NCBI GenBank assembly: GCA_000158155.1
Contig: DS999407.1
Location: 5,919 to 69,918, forward strand
From: a gamma proteobacterium NOR5-3
Lineage (GTDB): Bacteria > Pseudomonadota > Gammaproteobacteria > Pseudomonadales > Halieaceae
Direction of reading: 5' to 3'
Length of the DNA stretch: 64,000 bases
Position numbers and translations under genes: made by a program. The notes under the pieces were generated by a model. That model was not told the DNA's origin and searched no databases. It saw only the letters and a list, made by a program, of their open reading frames with translations. Shown in pieces: positions 24,997-34,384 of the stretch. Every line of letters begins with the position of its first letter. Position 1 is the first letter of the stretch.

Positions 24997-26550
24997 CTAG
25001 TTCACCAGTTCCAGCTCGCTCGGACGCCAGGTTTTGTCCAACCAGGGCTCAAGCGGGCCGTACATACGCAGGAGGATGAACCAGCTTTTGCCAGGGATGG
25101 TCTGGATCCAGTTGCTTTCTTTGCCCCTTGGCGCTTCGGGAGCAAAGTAGATGTCATAGGAACCATCTTTGTTGGCTTTGACCTTCCCGCTTAAACTATT
25201 CAGCCCGGCAAAGGGTTGGTCGCTCTGAAGCATGCTGCGCGTCTGAGGATCATAAATTGTCACTGACCAATTGTCTTTTACCGGAACATTGGGCGGCAGG
25301 TTGAGTTTGTAGGTTTTCGCGCCATCCAAAGGCTGGTGGTTCGAATCTAAGCCGGCAATACCGTAGTCAGAACCAACACCAGGTCTAATCCCTGCCATAG
25401 CCGGAGTGACGCAGACAGCGTTGTAATGCATCCAAAGTCGAGCATCTATGCGACGGATTCCATCTTTTAAGAAGAAGGCATCTTTTTCAGGAAATGCCAT
25501 GACCCACTCACTGTCGGTCTCTGGATAGAAATAATGTCCGGAATCCCGTGGATACACGGTATTGGCGCGTGCGTAGGCATTGCCGATATCAACCGCTTCG
25601 TTGAGCAGTTTTTTCATGCGCGCATCTGGATTGAAGGGTTTCCCCTTGACGATACCGAGTGTTGCGATCGCTCCACGGGTTTCAGGGTCGATAAAATCGA
25701 TGGGTTCTTTTTGGATGATCTCATTGAGTCGTTCAAAATAGGTAAAATCATTGGGCGGAATCGTATTGTAATAAACGCCCGACATGTTCTTGAACTCCAT
25801 CTTCGGCGGATTGTCCTTCATCGCCAGCGGATAGACTTTCAGGTTGTTTTTGACGTTATCGGCAGCTCTTTTGACATCAGCCGGGTCATTCACATCCCTG
25901 ACATAGCCGCGAAAGAAGTTCCACACCACATAGCTCGTGGATTGAACGACAAAATACCCATCCGGAACATCCCCCTCATAACCAGGAGGCAGCACCAGGT
26001 ATTTTCCGCCCTTGCCCTTATCGGGACCAGCTGCGCCCATATCGCTGAGATAGCGCATATTGCCATCATCAAGAATGCCCAGTTGATCCGGCGGAACTTC
26101 AATGACGGTTGGGCCATCTTTTTCCAGGTCGAGAAAGCTCCAGTTATAGAGCGAGGTGTTGTTATAGGTCAGTACCTGCGACTTTGAATCTCCCATCTGC
26201 TCCCAGAGCACAACCTGATGAGCGTCTCCCATACCCACGTCCTTACTTCCCTGACGCAGGCTGTAGGTGGATACTGCGGGCATCATAGTAATGTACATCT
26301 GCACAGCACGGGCCCGGTCGACATAGTCGTACACCGCATCTTTTGTCGAAAGCGTTGGGATCCCATCAAAGAATTCCAGAGTACCTATGGGTGACTCAAC
26401 CTTGGCTGGCGTGGTGATGCTCTGGGGAAGCGGAGTCGTCATTTTCATAACAGGATTTTGGGTGATCATATTCCGTGAGTCGGCCCATGCCACCGTTGTC
26501 AGGCCTGCAGCTATTAATCCGGTAACAACCGCGGATTGTAGTGAGTTCAT
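24997..26550 (-). CDS. DUF1254/DUF1214 family exported protein, paralogue 1
   Basis: A 517-residue protein with a signal peptide (AVVTGLIAAGLTTVAWA). The DUF1254 domain (about residues 70-200: VYDYVDRARAVQMYITMMPAVSTY) and DUF1214 domain (about 370-500: YKLNLPPNVPVKDNWSVTIYDPQTRSML, DIYFAPEAPRGKESNWIQTIPGKSWFILLRMYGP) are both present, with LPPGYEGDVPDGYFVVQS between. The function is unknown; the fold is exported and has no obvious catalytic motif. Two more full paralogues (55637-57160, 60515-62062) and two fragments occur here. GAGGAATGCGAAA precedes the ATG. Confidence 0.88.
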   Translation of the reverse strand: MNSLQSAVVTGLIAAGLTTVAWADSRNMITQNPVMKMTTPLPQSITTPAKVESPIGTLEFFDGIPTLSTKDAVYDYVDRARAVQMYITMMPAVSTYSLRQGSKDVGMGDAHQVVLWEQMGDSKSQVLTYNNTSLYNWSFLDLEKDGPTVIEVPPDQLGILDDGNMRYLSDMGAAGPDKGKGGKYLVLPPGYEGDVPDGYFVVQSTSYVVWNFFRGYVRDVNDPADVKRAADNVKNNLKVYPLAMKDNPPKMEFKNMSGVYYNTIPPNDFTYFERLNEIIQKEPIDFIDPETRGAIATLGIVKGKPFNPDARMKKLLNEAVDIGNAYARANTVYPRDSGHYFYPETDSEWVMAFPEKDAFFLKDGIRRIDARLWMHYNAVCVTPAMAGIRPGVGSDYGIAGLDSNHQPLDGAKTYKLNLPPNVPVKDNWSVTIYDPQTRSMLQSDQPFAGLNSLSGKVKANKDGSYDIYFAPEAPRGKESNWIQTIPGKSWFILLRMYGPLEPWLDKTWRPSELELVN

Positions 26551-26645
26551 TTTCGCATTCCTCGCTATCTTGATCTTGTCGGGGTACGGGTATTCGCTGG
26601 AACGCCCGTGGATAAAAGAATCAGCCTAGGGCTTAGACTTGCGAC

Positions 26646-26665
26646 ATTCCGGCCATTATGCGCCA
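26646..26665 (-). promoter_or_regulatory. envelope-regulon motif copy 8
   Basis: On the minus strand, TGGCGC-N4-TGGCCGGAAT, 95 bp before the ATG at 26550. Confidence 0.6.
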
Positions 26666-26679
26666 GATCACTTCTGTGG

Positions 26680-29600
26680 CTATTCGGCCGCGTCACCCAA
26701 AGGTCTTGCGCCGCTGTGCTGCAAACTGATTTCCAGCGGCCGGCTGGTGTCGAGGTGCACGTCACGCTGCGGATAAGCGATGACGATACCGGCCTTGCGC
26801 AATCTGTTATTCAGCTCGTTGTGTAAATTCGTCTTGACCTTCAGCAATACGTTGAAAGACGGCACATACGCCCGCAAGGACAGGTTGATTGTGTTGTCAC
26901 CAAAGCTTTCGAAGACAACAAACGATGGGGGGTCGTCAAGAACATCCTCGTTGTCCACGGCCACTTCTTGCGCGATCTGCATCGCGAGCCCCACGTCGCT
27001 GTCGTAAGACACGCCGACGTCTACGACAGCACGCTGTATGTTATCCGACAGGGTCCAGTTAAGCAGCCGGCCCGTGATGAATTCCCGGTTCGGCACCAGC
27101 AGTTCCTTGTTATCCCAATCGCGGATTGTTGTCGCGCGAATATTGATGCGCGTAACCACTCCACTGGTTTCGCCTACGCTGACGATGTCCCCGACCCGTA
27201 TCGGGCGCTCAAAGAGGATGATCAGGCCGCTAATGAAATTGGCGACAATTTCCTGCAGTCCAAAACCGATGCCTACACCAAGGGCAGCGACCAGCCACTG
27301 TACTTGCCCCCAGCTGGCACCGAGACGACCCAACACTATCATTGTGCCGGCACCAACAATGGCGTAGCGGATCAACGTGGACGCGGTGTAGCGTGCACCG
27401 GCGGTCATCGACGTGCGCTGCAGCAGCAGCAGCTCAACAAACGACGGCAAACCCCTTGCCGCGGCACTCGTTATGATGACGACGATCAGGGCAACAAGAA
27501 GATCGGCCAATGTCACAGCCGTCTGCATCGCTTCGCCATTGACGGTTCGCATTGCAGTCCACAGCGAGACTTCCTGCAACACGCTCAGAGCGGGAATAAT
27601 CGGCGCCCAGATAAACCAAAGCCAAACCAGGGCGACGAAAGCGATGATTGTCCTGAGCAGGCGACGACTGTCGCTGTCGAGTCCCGCTAAATCGATTTCG
27701 GGCTCGTCGACCTCCGTCTGCTCGAAATCTGCCCCGCTGTCACTGCCCTCGACGGCAGCAATGCGCTCCAAACGCGCGGCGTCCCGGCGCTCGATCGCAG
27801 CCTGTAGCTCAAGGCGTTGATAGCCGAGTCTCAACCAGCGGGAGAGCAGTCCGTGCAGCAACAGCAAAGCAAGAACGAGCCAGATCGAATACATGAAACT
27901 GACGGAAAGTAGCGTAGCGGAGTAGTTGTAACCCGATAACCAAAGCACAATCAGCATCGGCAGCACCAAGGTCACTGCGGCCAACCAAAGCGGGCGAAAT
28001 TTTGCGATCAGGCTGTCAGGGTGCTCCTGAATGTAGTCGCGCAGCATGCCGCCGTGGGGCGTAAGCAGGCGGAACAGGAGAATGCTCAATGCCGCCGCGG
28101 CACCAACCAGACCGAGGGTGGCAAGGCCGCCTATCTGCGCGCCGCTATCAAGCTGGAAACTGGCATCGCCAACAAATCGCGAGACCGGAAATACCCACCT
28201 GAACCAGCGCAGTTCATGGCGCAGCTTGGTGACGGCGTGTTTCGACCAGCCACAGTGTTCACGAAATAGTCCATTATCGTGACAGGCATCCAGGAAGAAT
28301 TGAATAATCAAAAAATCGCCCGCCACCTTGGCGATACTTATGGCCAATGCGTTGGGAACGACTGCCGCATCAACATATGCCGACATCGCGAAACCTGAGA
28401 CAAGCAGCGCGAGTGCTAGCGGTACGGCGGCGAGGCCTGTGAAGGTGACTGCCTCGACAGAGTAAAGGAAACGATCAGTGCTGATTCGGCCTAGGCGTTT
28501 AGCACAGCTATTGATTCCGGCAATAAAACGTCCGCGCATAGCACCCAGTAACAAGAGCAGGATGATCACCACAGCAAGGTGTGGCATCGTGCGCATTGCA
28601 GCGACAAAGTCCCGGGCCAGCTGGCGCAAGACGGTCGGCGAAGCCAGGCGCTCGATATCGCCCGGTACAGAGTTCAGTGCGTCGATATCGAACGGGATCG
28701 TGTTACGAACCCAAAGGAGTCGCCTTTCCAGAAAATCACCGAGCTCACTTACGCTGTTTTCCAGTTGGCGCTGCGCCAGATCAAGCTCGCCGAGGATCTG
28801 GAGATAGCGGGATCCCGCGTCGATCGCCTCCTGCACCAGGCCGCGTCGACTCTCGGCAAGCGTCACGAGCTCCGGTCGAATCTCACTCAGTTCTTTATCA
28901 GCCATTCCCGCAGTCAGGCTATCGACGTAGCTCGTAATGTCTCGGAGCTCTCTGCGCTGCTGCAGCAGTTGAAATTGCTCGAGCCCGACATCGGCACCCC
29001 TCTGCTCGATGTCCTTGCCCCTCGCTTTCAACCTCGTTATGTCCGGGAGAGTCCGACGCTGCTCAACAAGCACCTGACCCAATACCTGGTTGAGCCCCCC
29101 AATGGCGAGCCTGTTGCGCGTTGAACTCAGGCTGTCGGCAATATTGGTTGCCTGTTCGCGCAGGTCGTCGCGCTCCTTGGAGGCGTCCTGAATATCAAGG
29201 ACACGCTGCGCCATCAGAGCACTCACCTCCACGTTGCCGCGAGCGAGGTCGCGGATAGCCGGAGGCCGGCCCTCGAGTTTCTGGCGGGTCGTTTCTGCGC
29301 GCTGCTTCGCGAGTTCAGCAGTAGCACCGCGGCGCTCACTGATAGCGTCCTCGAATCGCCGCGTCCGCGCGCGTCCGATGTCCACAGTCTGCCCGGCAAG
29401 ATCCCGCTGCGCCTGCAATAGTTCGAGGCGAGATGCGTGCGTCAACAGCTCCTGATCCAGCTTCTTAATCTCTACCCCGAGTCGGTAGCGGCGAGCGTCA
29501 AGCTCCCAGCGGCGCGCTTCGGTCAGCTCCGCCGCTTCATCAACCGGTGCGGGCGCAGCCAGTTCCGCGTCGGTGTTGGTCTGCTCCGTGCGCGCAGCCG

Positions 29601-30102
29601 CCAAGCGGTCGCGTGCGGCCGAAGGCCGCCCCAATTCGGACGTATATTTATCGCGAAAACCGGCCAGTTGTGCCTCGGCCTCGCCGAGTTCAGCTTTCGT
29701 TTTGCGCAGAGCTTGCTCAAGCTCAGACAAAACCGCGGTTTGCGGGATCGGGACATTGACTTTGTCCAGCTCGCGTTGTTGCGCTTCGATCGCCTGACGA
29801 ACCGCGGCAAGCTCGGTTGGAGCACCGGCGGCGGTCGATGCAAAGGCCTCGGCCTGAGACGCTTCGACGCGTGCTTGCTCAAGATTGGATAGCGCGCGTC
29901 GATACAGATCGATGCGCGTCGCCGCAGCGCCCTCATCGAGCGTCGTCGATGCCCCAACCTCGGCAATTTTGCTGGCCAGGACTTCGGCATCGACGGGCGG
30001 CGCTGCAGCGAGTTGGGCTTCCTGTCCATGAACTATCACGGAAAACAGGAGAAAAACCAGCAGTGGGGTTTTGATCAATCCACGGAGTCGCGCGGTGAGC
30101 AT
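26680..30102 (-). CDS. MscK/KefA-like mechanosensitive channel
   Basis: A 1140-residue channel of MscK size. After a signal peptide (LLVFLLFSVIVHG) a long periplasmic coiled coil runs to about residue 480, several transmembrane helices cover 500-900, and the MscS core lies near 930-1070: AALGVGIGFGLQEIVANFISGLIILFERPIRVGD, then GVVTRINIRATTIRDWDNKELLVPNREFI. MscS-type channels release solutes on hypo-osmotic shock. The start at 30102 is chosen for its signal peptide; 30132 is possible. It follows the small coiled-coil gene by 107 bp and may share its motif-driven promoter. Confidence 0.9.
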   Translation of the reverse strand: MLTARLRGLIKTPLLVFLLFSVIVHGQEAQLAAAPPVDAEVLASKIAEVGASTTLDEGAAATRIDLYRRALSNLEQARVEASQAEAFASTAAGAPTELAAVRQAIEAQQRELDKVNVPIPQTAVLSELEQALRKTKAELGEAEAQLAGFRDKYTSELGRPSAARDRLAAARTEQTNTDAELAAPAPVDEAAELTEARRWELDARRYRLGVEIKKLDQELLTHASRLELLQAQRDLAGQTVDIGRARTRRFEDAISERRGATAELAKQRAETTRQKLEGRPPAIRDLARGNVEVSALMAQRVLDIQDASKERDDLREQATNIADSLSSTRNRLAIGGLNQVLGQVLVEQRRTLPDITRLKARGKDIEQRGADVGLEQFQLLQQRRELRDITSYVDSLTAGMADKELSEIRPELVTLAESRRGLVQEAIDAGSRYLQILGELDLAQRQLENSVSELGDFLERRLLWVRNTIPFDIDALNSVPGDIERLASPTVLRQLARDFVAAMRTMPHLAVVIILLLLLGAMRGRFIAGINSCAKRLGRISTDRFLYSVEAVTFTGLAAVPLALALLVSGFAMSAYVDAAVVPNALAISIAKVAGDFLIIQFFLDACHDNGLFREHCGWSKHAVTKLRHELRWFRWVFPVSRFVGDASFQLDSGAQIGGLATLGLVGAAAALSILLFRLLTPHGGMLRDYIQEHPDSLIAKFRPLWLAAVTLVLPMLIVLWLSGYNYSATLLSVSFMYSIWLVLALLLLHGLLSRWLRLGYQRLELQAAIERRDAARLERIAAVEGSDSGADFEQTEVDEPEIDLAGLDSDSRRLLRTIIAFVALVWLWFIWAPIIPALSVLQEVSLWTAMRTVNGEAMQTAVTLADLLVALIVVIITSAAARGLPSFVELLLLQRTSMTAGARYTASTLIRYAIVGAGTMIVLGRLGASWGQVQWLVAALGVGIGFGLQEIVANFISGLIILFERPIRVGDIVSVGETSGVVTRINIRATTIRDWDNKELLVPNREFITGRLLNWTLSDNIQRAVVDVGVSYDSDVGLAMQIAQEVAVDNEDVLDDPPSFVVFESFGDNTINLSLRAYVPSFNVLLKVKTNLHNELNNRLRKAGIVIAYPQRDVHLDTSRPLEISLQHSGARPLGDAAE

Positions 30103-30209
30103 ATTCACTTCTGTGAAAACAGGCAGACGCATGCCTTCACGGTCGCGCCTTGATTCACCGTTCGTCTGTCAGCCAGAGACACCATAGACTTGTTCAGAGG
30201 CCCCCTGGA

Positions 30210-30581
30210 TCAACCGTCGTCCAGATTATCGAAATTGGGTTTTGCTTTGTCGAAGGACCGCCGAAGCGCCAGGAGCGAAATCGTTAGGCCGTGGTAGGTA
30301 TCTTTCCAGGCGTTCTCCGATGATTCCTCAAGCTGCGCCCAGGACGCTTGAACCCGGCCCAGGTCCTGTTCGAGTCTCTCGACGTGCGGCCGTAAGGCCT
30401 CTCGCATCTCTTTGGCTCCCAAGTGCATGTGCAGCTTCGCCGCATCTATTTTCGCCGGCCACTGCTCGATTTCAGTTTTGAAAGTGGACATCACCTGCTG
30501 GCGCTCTGAAAAATCTCGCGCCGCATCCGCTGACTCAGAATCCGACAGCCAAGCCGGTGGGCTGTCCGCTGCATTGTTCAT
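30210..30581 (-). CDS. small coiled-coil protein of unknown function
   Basis: A 123-residue soluble helical protein without signal peptide (DFSERQQVMSTFKTEIEQWPAKIDAAKLHMHLGAKEMREALRPHVERLEQDLGRVQASWAQLEE). It resembles small stress-associated coiled-coil proteins, but no named family is certain. The regulatory motif is 63 bp upstream and the MscK-like gene follows, so it may be a cytoplasmic partner in the same osmotic or envelope response. Confidence 0.65.
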   Translation of the reverse strand: MNNAADSPPAWLSDSESADAARDFSERQQVMSTFKTEIEQWPAKIDAAKLHMHLGAKEMREALRPHVERLEQDLGRVQASWAQLEESSENAWKDTYHGLTISLLALRRSFDKAKPNFDNLDDG

Positions 30582-30644
30582 CGTTGCCTCCTATCCATGA
30601 AACTCGCTTTGTTATCAATGGATAATGAACAACGGCAGACCGAA

Positions 30645-30664
30645 AATCCGGCCAGATCATGCCA
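30645..30664 (-). promoter_or_regulatory. envelope-regulon motif copy 9
   Basis: On the minus strand, TGGCAT-N4-TGGCCGGATT, 63 bp before the ATG at 30581. Confidence 0.6.
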
Positions 30665-30691
30665 CGGCCTAAAAATACGCCAGCTGAATCG

Positions 30692-33049
30692 TCATCGGTT
30701 CTCCAGCCTGTTGTAGTCAAGCGCGCCGTAGTTGACGGGATTGTAGCGCCGGAAACCAGCGTGCACCTCGTCGCTGTGCTGCCAGAAATTTTTCTGGGTT
30801 CTACGCACGCCCCACTTGTCGAGAAAGTCACTGTAGTCTGATTCACTCTTCAGGCTGGCGATATGCTCGACAAAATCGGGAACATCGGCCCTCTTCACTC
30901 GATAAAAAGCGTTGGGATAGGCGCCTACAAAGCCTGGAACAACAGACAGGCTGTCCTCATCGGGCCAGCGATTATTCTTGGCACCGAACACTGCGGTCAT
31001 ATTCGTGTAGGCGCTGTTGCTCAGCAAAGTGACAAATTTATCGTCAGCACCATCCCCGGCCGAATCCGACTGTATTAGTACGTTTGCGACCTCTGGCAAT
31101 AAAGTCGCGGGCTGGCCCCGTATCTCCAATAATCGCGCCAGTTCCTGCTCAAGCGCCAGGTCATTTATGGCGGCCAGATTGTGCGTTTCCGGGAGTGCCG
31201 GCGTCAGCTGCTCGCGTAAGAGAGAAAAAAGCTCTTGCTTGGGGTTGTCGCTTCGATAGGCGATATTCGGCTCGGTGACGCTTTCGAAGGCGGGGCTGGA
31301 AAGGTAGGCCATCAGGTCCTTGCTGGCATCCAGATACCAGAGTTCCCGCTCAGCCTTGCGTGCCGACTCCGGCAGCATGGTCAGGAAGTTTAACTCACCC
31401 TCCATGCGCAGGAAATCCATGTACACCCGCGTGTTCAACTGGTGGCCGACATTCCCGAAGACATCGTAACCCGCCACTAACAAATAATGGAGGCGTTCCA
31501 GCAAGGAGTAGTCGATGAGCCAGGCGGTTTTGGGCGGCTCACCAATCATGCCCTGTTTAACGGTAGCGCTGTCGAAGTGCCTGAATATTGTCAGGGCGGC
31601 ATTCGGATTGTTGCCGCCACCATCCCAGACAGTACTGAGATTGAGTTCACCGGAGCCACCGAAATTTTCGCTAAGAAACTGGTCGCGACTGGCCAGGAAA
31701 TTGCTCTGCTGCTTCTGGTATATACGCCAATACTTTGCCGGGTTATAGATCGCCTCGGTACTGGCAGGTAACTGCAGGTTCTCGCCCTGGGATTGGACAA
31801 ACTCCGCTAGTCGCTGCTCGTTCGGATTGTCGGGATTGGTAAAAAACACCCAGAATCGATCCCGGATGACATCCACAGCTACCTCGCCACGACAGACAGG
31901 GCCCTGCATAAAGGTAGAGATGGAGAATTTTGCCTCATCGAGCATAAATTTGTAGCGCGAGGTCACCGGCAGTTCGGCGAAGGTAACAAACGGATTGGAT
32001 GCAGCTTCTGGTTCGTAGGACGGAAGCCGTGTGACCTCGTAATCAGTCTCAAAAAATAGCGTCTTCCAACGCTTCAGGCGCTGCTCGTTAAGCACATAGG
32101 GCATATGTGTTTTGTCGACCACTGTGCTGACCACCTCTTGTAGCCGGTAATAAGGGCGCTCCACGCCCGGGTCCTCGTAAGGACGACGGGTGGCGATGAC
32201 CGACAGGGGTTCGCCCGGGGGGGTGTTCGAACGCACGAGGTTGAAATAACGGGGTCTGCCTTTATCAAGGTCGCCAAAGTAGAGGTGAGCGTAGGAAAGG
32301 TGCTCATAGATATAGCGGCTGACTACCCGCTCCTTCAGGGAATTGCCGTTGAGAAACGTTTCCCAGCGGGCGGCTTCCTGCTGATAGCTTGCCGGTAGCG
32401 GCGGGCGGGGGGTATAGCTCGCACCCTGCTCCACCCAGCTCATTAGCACTTGCTCTTCTTCTTCGTTCAACCCTGGCAGCGCATAGGGCATCCCCCAGTC
32501 CGGGTGATCAATCGCATATGCATCGAAGTCCTCTGCCGTTGTGCAGCTTTCCTTTCGAGACAAGCCCAGTTCGAAATCCTTGGAGAGGCGCTTGTCTTTG
32601 GGTAGAGGGTTGCTGCGTTTCAGCTCCAGCATCCGATAGAGAACACTGGCCTCAGTATTTGCAGCCGCCGCTGCGTATTCGTTGAGAACCGGATGAAAAC
32701 CGAGTTCGCGCCACTGCGGCACTGTTTGGGCGTCTTCGAATAAGCGGGTGGGAGTCGCCTTGCGAAGTCGAGCCTGGTTATACACCTTGGCAGTGCTGGC
32801 CCCGCGCTCTATACCTTCGATCGAGGTCATTTTCAGCTGGCAGGGTGCATCGTAACAACCGTGACAGGCGATACAGCGCGTATCAACAATGGGCTTGACG
32901 TCGCTCCAGTAGTCGACGGTGTTGGGGGGGAGTGTCTGTACGACGCGATCACGCGGTTCCGATTTGCCGTAGAGGCTCTCGAGGTTGACGCCCACTGTGG
33001 CGCAGCCACCAAGGACAAGAAGAAACACTAACCAGTAGCTGCGGCTCAT
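30692..33049 (-). CDS. cti: fatty acid cis/trans isomerase
   Basis: A 785-residue periplasmic cytochrome-c-type enzyme that converts cis to trans unsaturated fatty acids in membrane phospholipids and so stiffens the membrane under solvent or heat stress. The haem motif C58-I-A-C-H62 is followed by GCYDAPCQLKM, as in the Cti family, and RGASTAKVYNQARLRKATPTRLFEDA is characteristic. The N terminus (LLVLGGC, Cys15) looks like a lipobox, so this copy may be a lipoprotein. Length fits the family. The nearest motif copy is 174 bp upstream, beside a YihY remnant. Confidence 0.92.
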   Translation of the reverse strand: MSRSYWLVFLLVLGGCATVGVNLESLYGKSEPRDRVVQTLPPNTVDYWSDVKPIVDTRCIACHGCYDAPCQLKMTSIEGIERGASTAKVYNQARLRKATPTRLFEDAQTVPQWRELGFHPVLNEYAAAAANTEASVLYRMLELKRSNPLPKDKRLSKDFELGLSRKESCTTAEDFDAYAIDHPDWGMPYALPGLNEEEEQVLMSWVEQGASYTPRPPLPASYQQEAARWETFLNGNSLKERVVSRYIYEHLSYAHLYFGDLDKGRPRYFNLVRSNTPPGEPLSVIATRRPYEDPGVERPYYRLQEVVSTVVDKTHMPYVLNEQRLKRWKTLFFETDYEVTRLPSYEPEAASNPFVTFAELPVTSRYKFMLDEAKFSISTFMQGPVCRGEVAVDVIRDRFWVFFTNPDNPNEQRLAEFVQSQGENLQLPASTEAIYNPAKYWRIYQKQQSNFLASRDQFLSENFGGSGELNLSTVWDGGGNNPNAALTIFRHFDSATVKQGMIGEPPKTAWLIDYSLLERLHYLLVAGYDVFGNVGHQLNTRVYMDFLRMEGELNFLTMLPESARKAERELWYLDASKDLMAYLSSPAFESVTEPNIAYRSDNPKQELFSLLREQLTPALPETHNLAAINDLALEQELARLLEIRGQPATLLPEVANVLIQSDSAGDGADDKFVTLLSNSAYTNMTAVFGAKNNRWPDEDSLSVVPGFVGAYPNAFYRVKRADVPDFVEHIASLKSESDYSDFLDKWGVRRTQKNFWQHSDEVHAGFRRYNPVNYGALDYNRLENR

Positions 33050-33222
33050 GCCATAAATCCCTTGTTTGCAAATGACGTTACTGTACCACTCGCCCGGCGT
33101 TACTTGTTGCCGCGTACATCCTCAGGATGTGCTACCAGCGGTGAGGCGAAGATCTTGTTGTTCATGTCCGACTCATGTCCGACTGTCGATGCTGGAGCCA
33201 GAATAGGAGTTGGTGTCCGGAC

Positions 33223-33242
33223 GTTCTAGCCAATTCACGCCA
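33223..33242 (-). promoter_or_regulatory. envelope-regulon motif copy 10 (diverged) with local repeats
   Basis: On the minus strand, TGGCGT-N4-TGGCTAGAAC. A second partial copy (GTGGCGTGAATTG) lies just upstream, and between them GTGACGTAA occurs twice in tandem. It directly follows the YihY remnant and is 174 bp before cti. The following GTCCGGACACCAAC is shared with copy 13. Confidence 0.45.
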
Positions 33243-33289
33243 CTTACGTCACTTACGTCACTGCAATTCACGCCACTGGTGGTCCCCGA

Positions 33290-33480
33290 TCTGGGAGTGG
33301 CCGGAGGCCCATATTGAGTTTTCGGATGCGAGTAAAAGCGACCGTGGCACCAAACAGAAAGATGGCTGCTGCGTGGTATACCCAAAAAGCATCAACACCA
33401 GAATGCTGCCTGCGGCATCGTGTACACTCGCCGCCGCACTGCTGCCGATGAATAACGAGGTCAGGGCTTTGCCCTGATTC
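33290..33480 (-). pseudogene. 3-prime fragment of a YihY-family gene
   Basis: The minus-strand translation QGKALTSLFIGSSAAASVHDAAGSILVLML matches the C-terminal part of the intact YihY protein at 38326-39222 almost residue for residue. A 2-base insertion in a T run (CTTTTTGGG against CTTTGGG) then shifts the frame. Similarity continues past the gene end into the flanking motif, so a gene end plus its intergenic region was duplicated. No start is present. Confidence 0.85.
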
Positions 33481-33615
33481 GCCAGTGGGTGATCAGCTTC
33501 TCTTTTCCCCTACGATACCTCCGCATGGACCGGTTTCTTCCGACGCCTCATGCGCACCTGCAGGGGCTTCTTCGCGATACAGTCGATAAGTACGGCGCAC
33601 GTATCCGTTACGAGT

Positions 33616-33635
33616 GGCATAAAAAGGCCGGAAAA
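33616..33635 (+). promoter_or_regulatory. envelope-regulon motif copy 11
   Basis: TGGCAT-N4-AGGCCGGAAA, 98 bp before the ATG at 33734, pointing toward the PRC-barrel gene. Confidence 0.55.
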
Positions 33636-33733
33636 CGCTTTGCGTGCCCACTAGATTCGGAGACAGGCTAAGAAAGAAGATCGTTTCTCGACGGGCTAGC
33701 AGGCTTTCGTACCGCAATATCAAGAGAGGTGAG

Positions 33734-34150
33734 ATGATGAAAGCGATGAGGGTAATAGTGGCGTGCGCGCTGGCAGTCGGCATGACGGCCTCGGTATGCG
33801 CGCAACCGGAAACGGAGGAAAAGGTCAGCGCCCCGATCGTGGGCGATTCCATCCTCTCGGTGAGCGTGGAAGTCGTGGCCACCACCGGTTACCGGGCGTC
33901 CCAGCTGCTGGGATCGGACATTTACAACGACCAGGGACAGCAGGTCGGCCGGCTCGACGATTTTATTATCGGCTCGGAGGCCGAAGTCTCTGTGGCCGTG
34001 ATCTCGGTCGGCGGTTTTCTGGGCATGGGCGATCGAAAAGTCGCTGTTCCCGCCACCCTGATCGAAGGCGACGCCGAGGGTCGGATGGTATTGCCCGGTG
34101 CGACCGAAGACCAACTGAATGGCCTGCCGGAGTTCCGTTACGTCGAGTAG
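33734..34150 (+). CDS. PRC-barrel domain exported protein
   Basis: A 138-residue protein with a signal peptide (MRVIVACALAVGMTASVCA). The mature domain is a PRC barrel: YRASQLLGSDIYNDQGQQVGRLDDFIIGSEAEVSVAVISVGGFLGMGDRKVAVP. Exported PRC-barrel proteins are common in alpha- and gammaproteobacteria and their role is unclear. The start at 33734 follows GAGAGGTGAG. It lies alone on the + strand between two pieces of YihY genes on the other strand, as if inserted there with its own promoter motif. Confidence 0.82.
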   Translation: MMKAMRVIVACALAVGMTASVCAQPETEEKVSAPIVGDSILSVSVEVVATTGYRASQLLGSDIYNDQGQQVGRLDDFIIGSEAEVSVAVISVGGFLGMGDRKVAVPATLIEGDAEGRMVLPGATEDQLNGLPEFRYVE

Positions 34151-34365
34151 GGAGCCAGAAACCAGCGGCGCGTGATCGCCAGTGGGCTCGACCGAATGAC
34201 GAGCATCATGGTTCCGGGCGCTCCCTGGCGAGCTACCGCATCGCTCTCGGTCTCCCAAGCAGGGGCGCAAGGTCTTCACTCTGCAGACCTTGCCGGCCTG
34301 CGAGGGTGACCTGCCGAGCACGGTGGGTAAGGAAGCCGGCTTTTCCCCACCCCAGGGCACCCTCT

Positions 34366-34384
34366 TTTGGCGCTCCGCGCCAAA
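34366..34384. repeat. palindrome at the YihY breakpoint
   Basis: TTTGGCGC, spacer TCC, then GCGCCAAA. It sits exactly where similarity of the truncated YihY gene to intact YihY proteins stops. It may be a terminator for the + gene or the scar of the rearrangement. Confidence 0.5.

Noticed and set aside
25534-26187. 217-residue + strand frame
   Set aside because: It is antisense to the DUF1254 gene; its regular look reflects the codon structure of the other strand.
26968-27690. Long + strand frames opposite the MscK-like gene
   Set aside because: They are shadows of a well-supported 1140-residue gene, with arginine- and histidine-rich unnatural composition and no start signal.
33100-33165. 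21-codon minus-strand frame (MNNKIFASPLVAHPEDVRGNK) before cti
   Set aside because: It is too short, lacks a clear ribosome-binding site and could be a gene relic; not annotated.
33668-34384. C-terminal extension of the YihY frame as real protein
   Set aside because: It is antisense to the PRC-barrel gene, unlike YihY, and begins at a palindrome where similarity ends.
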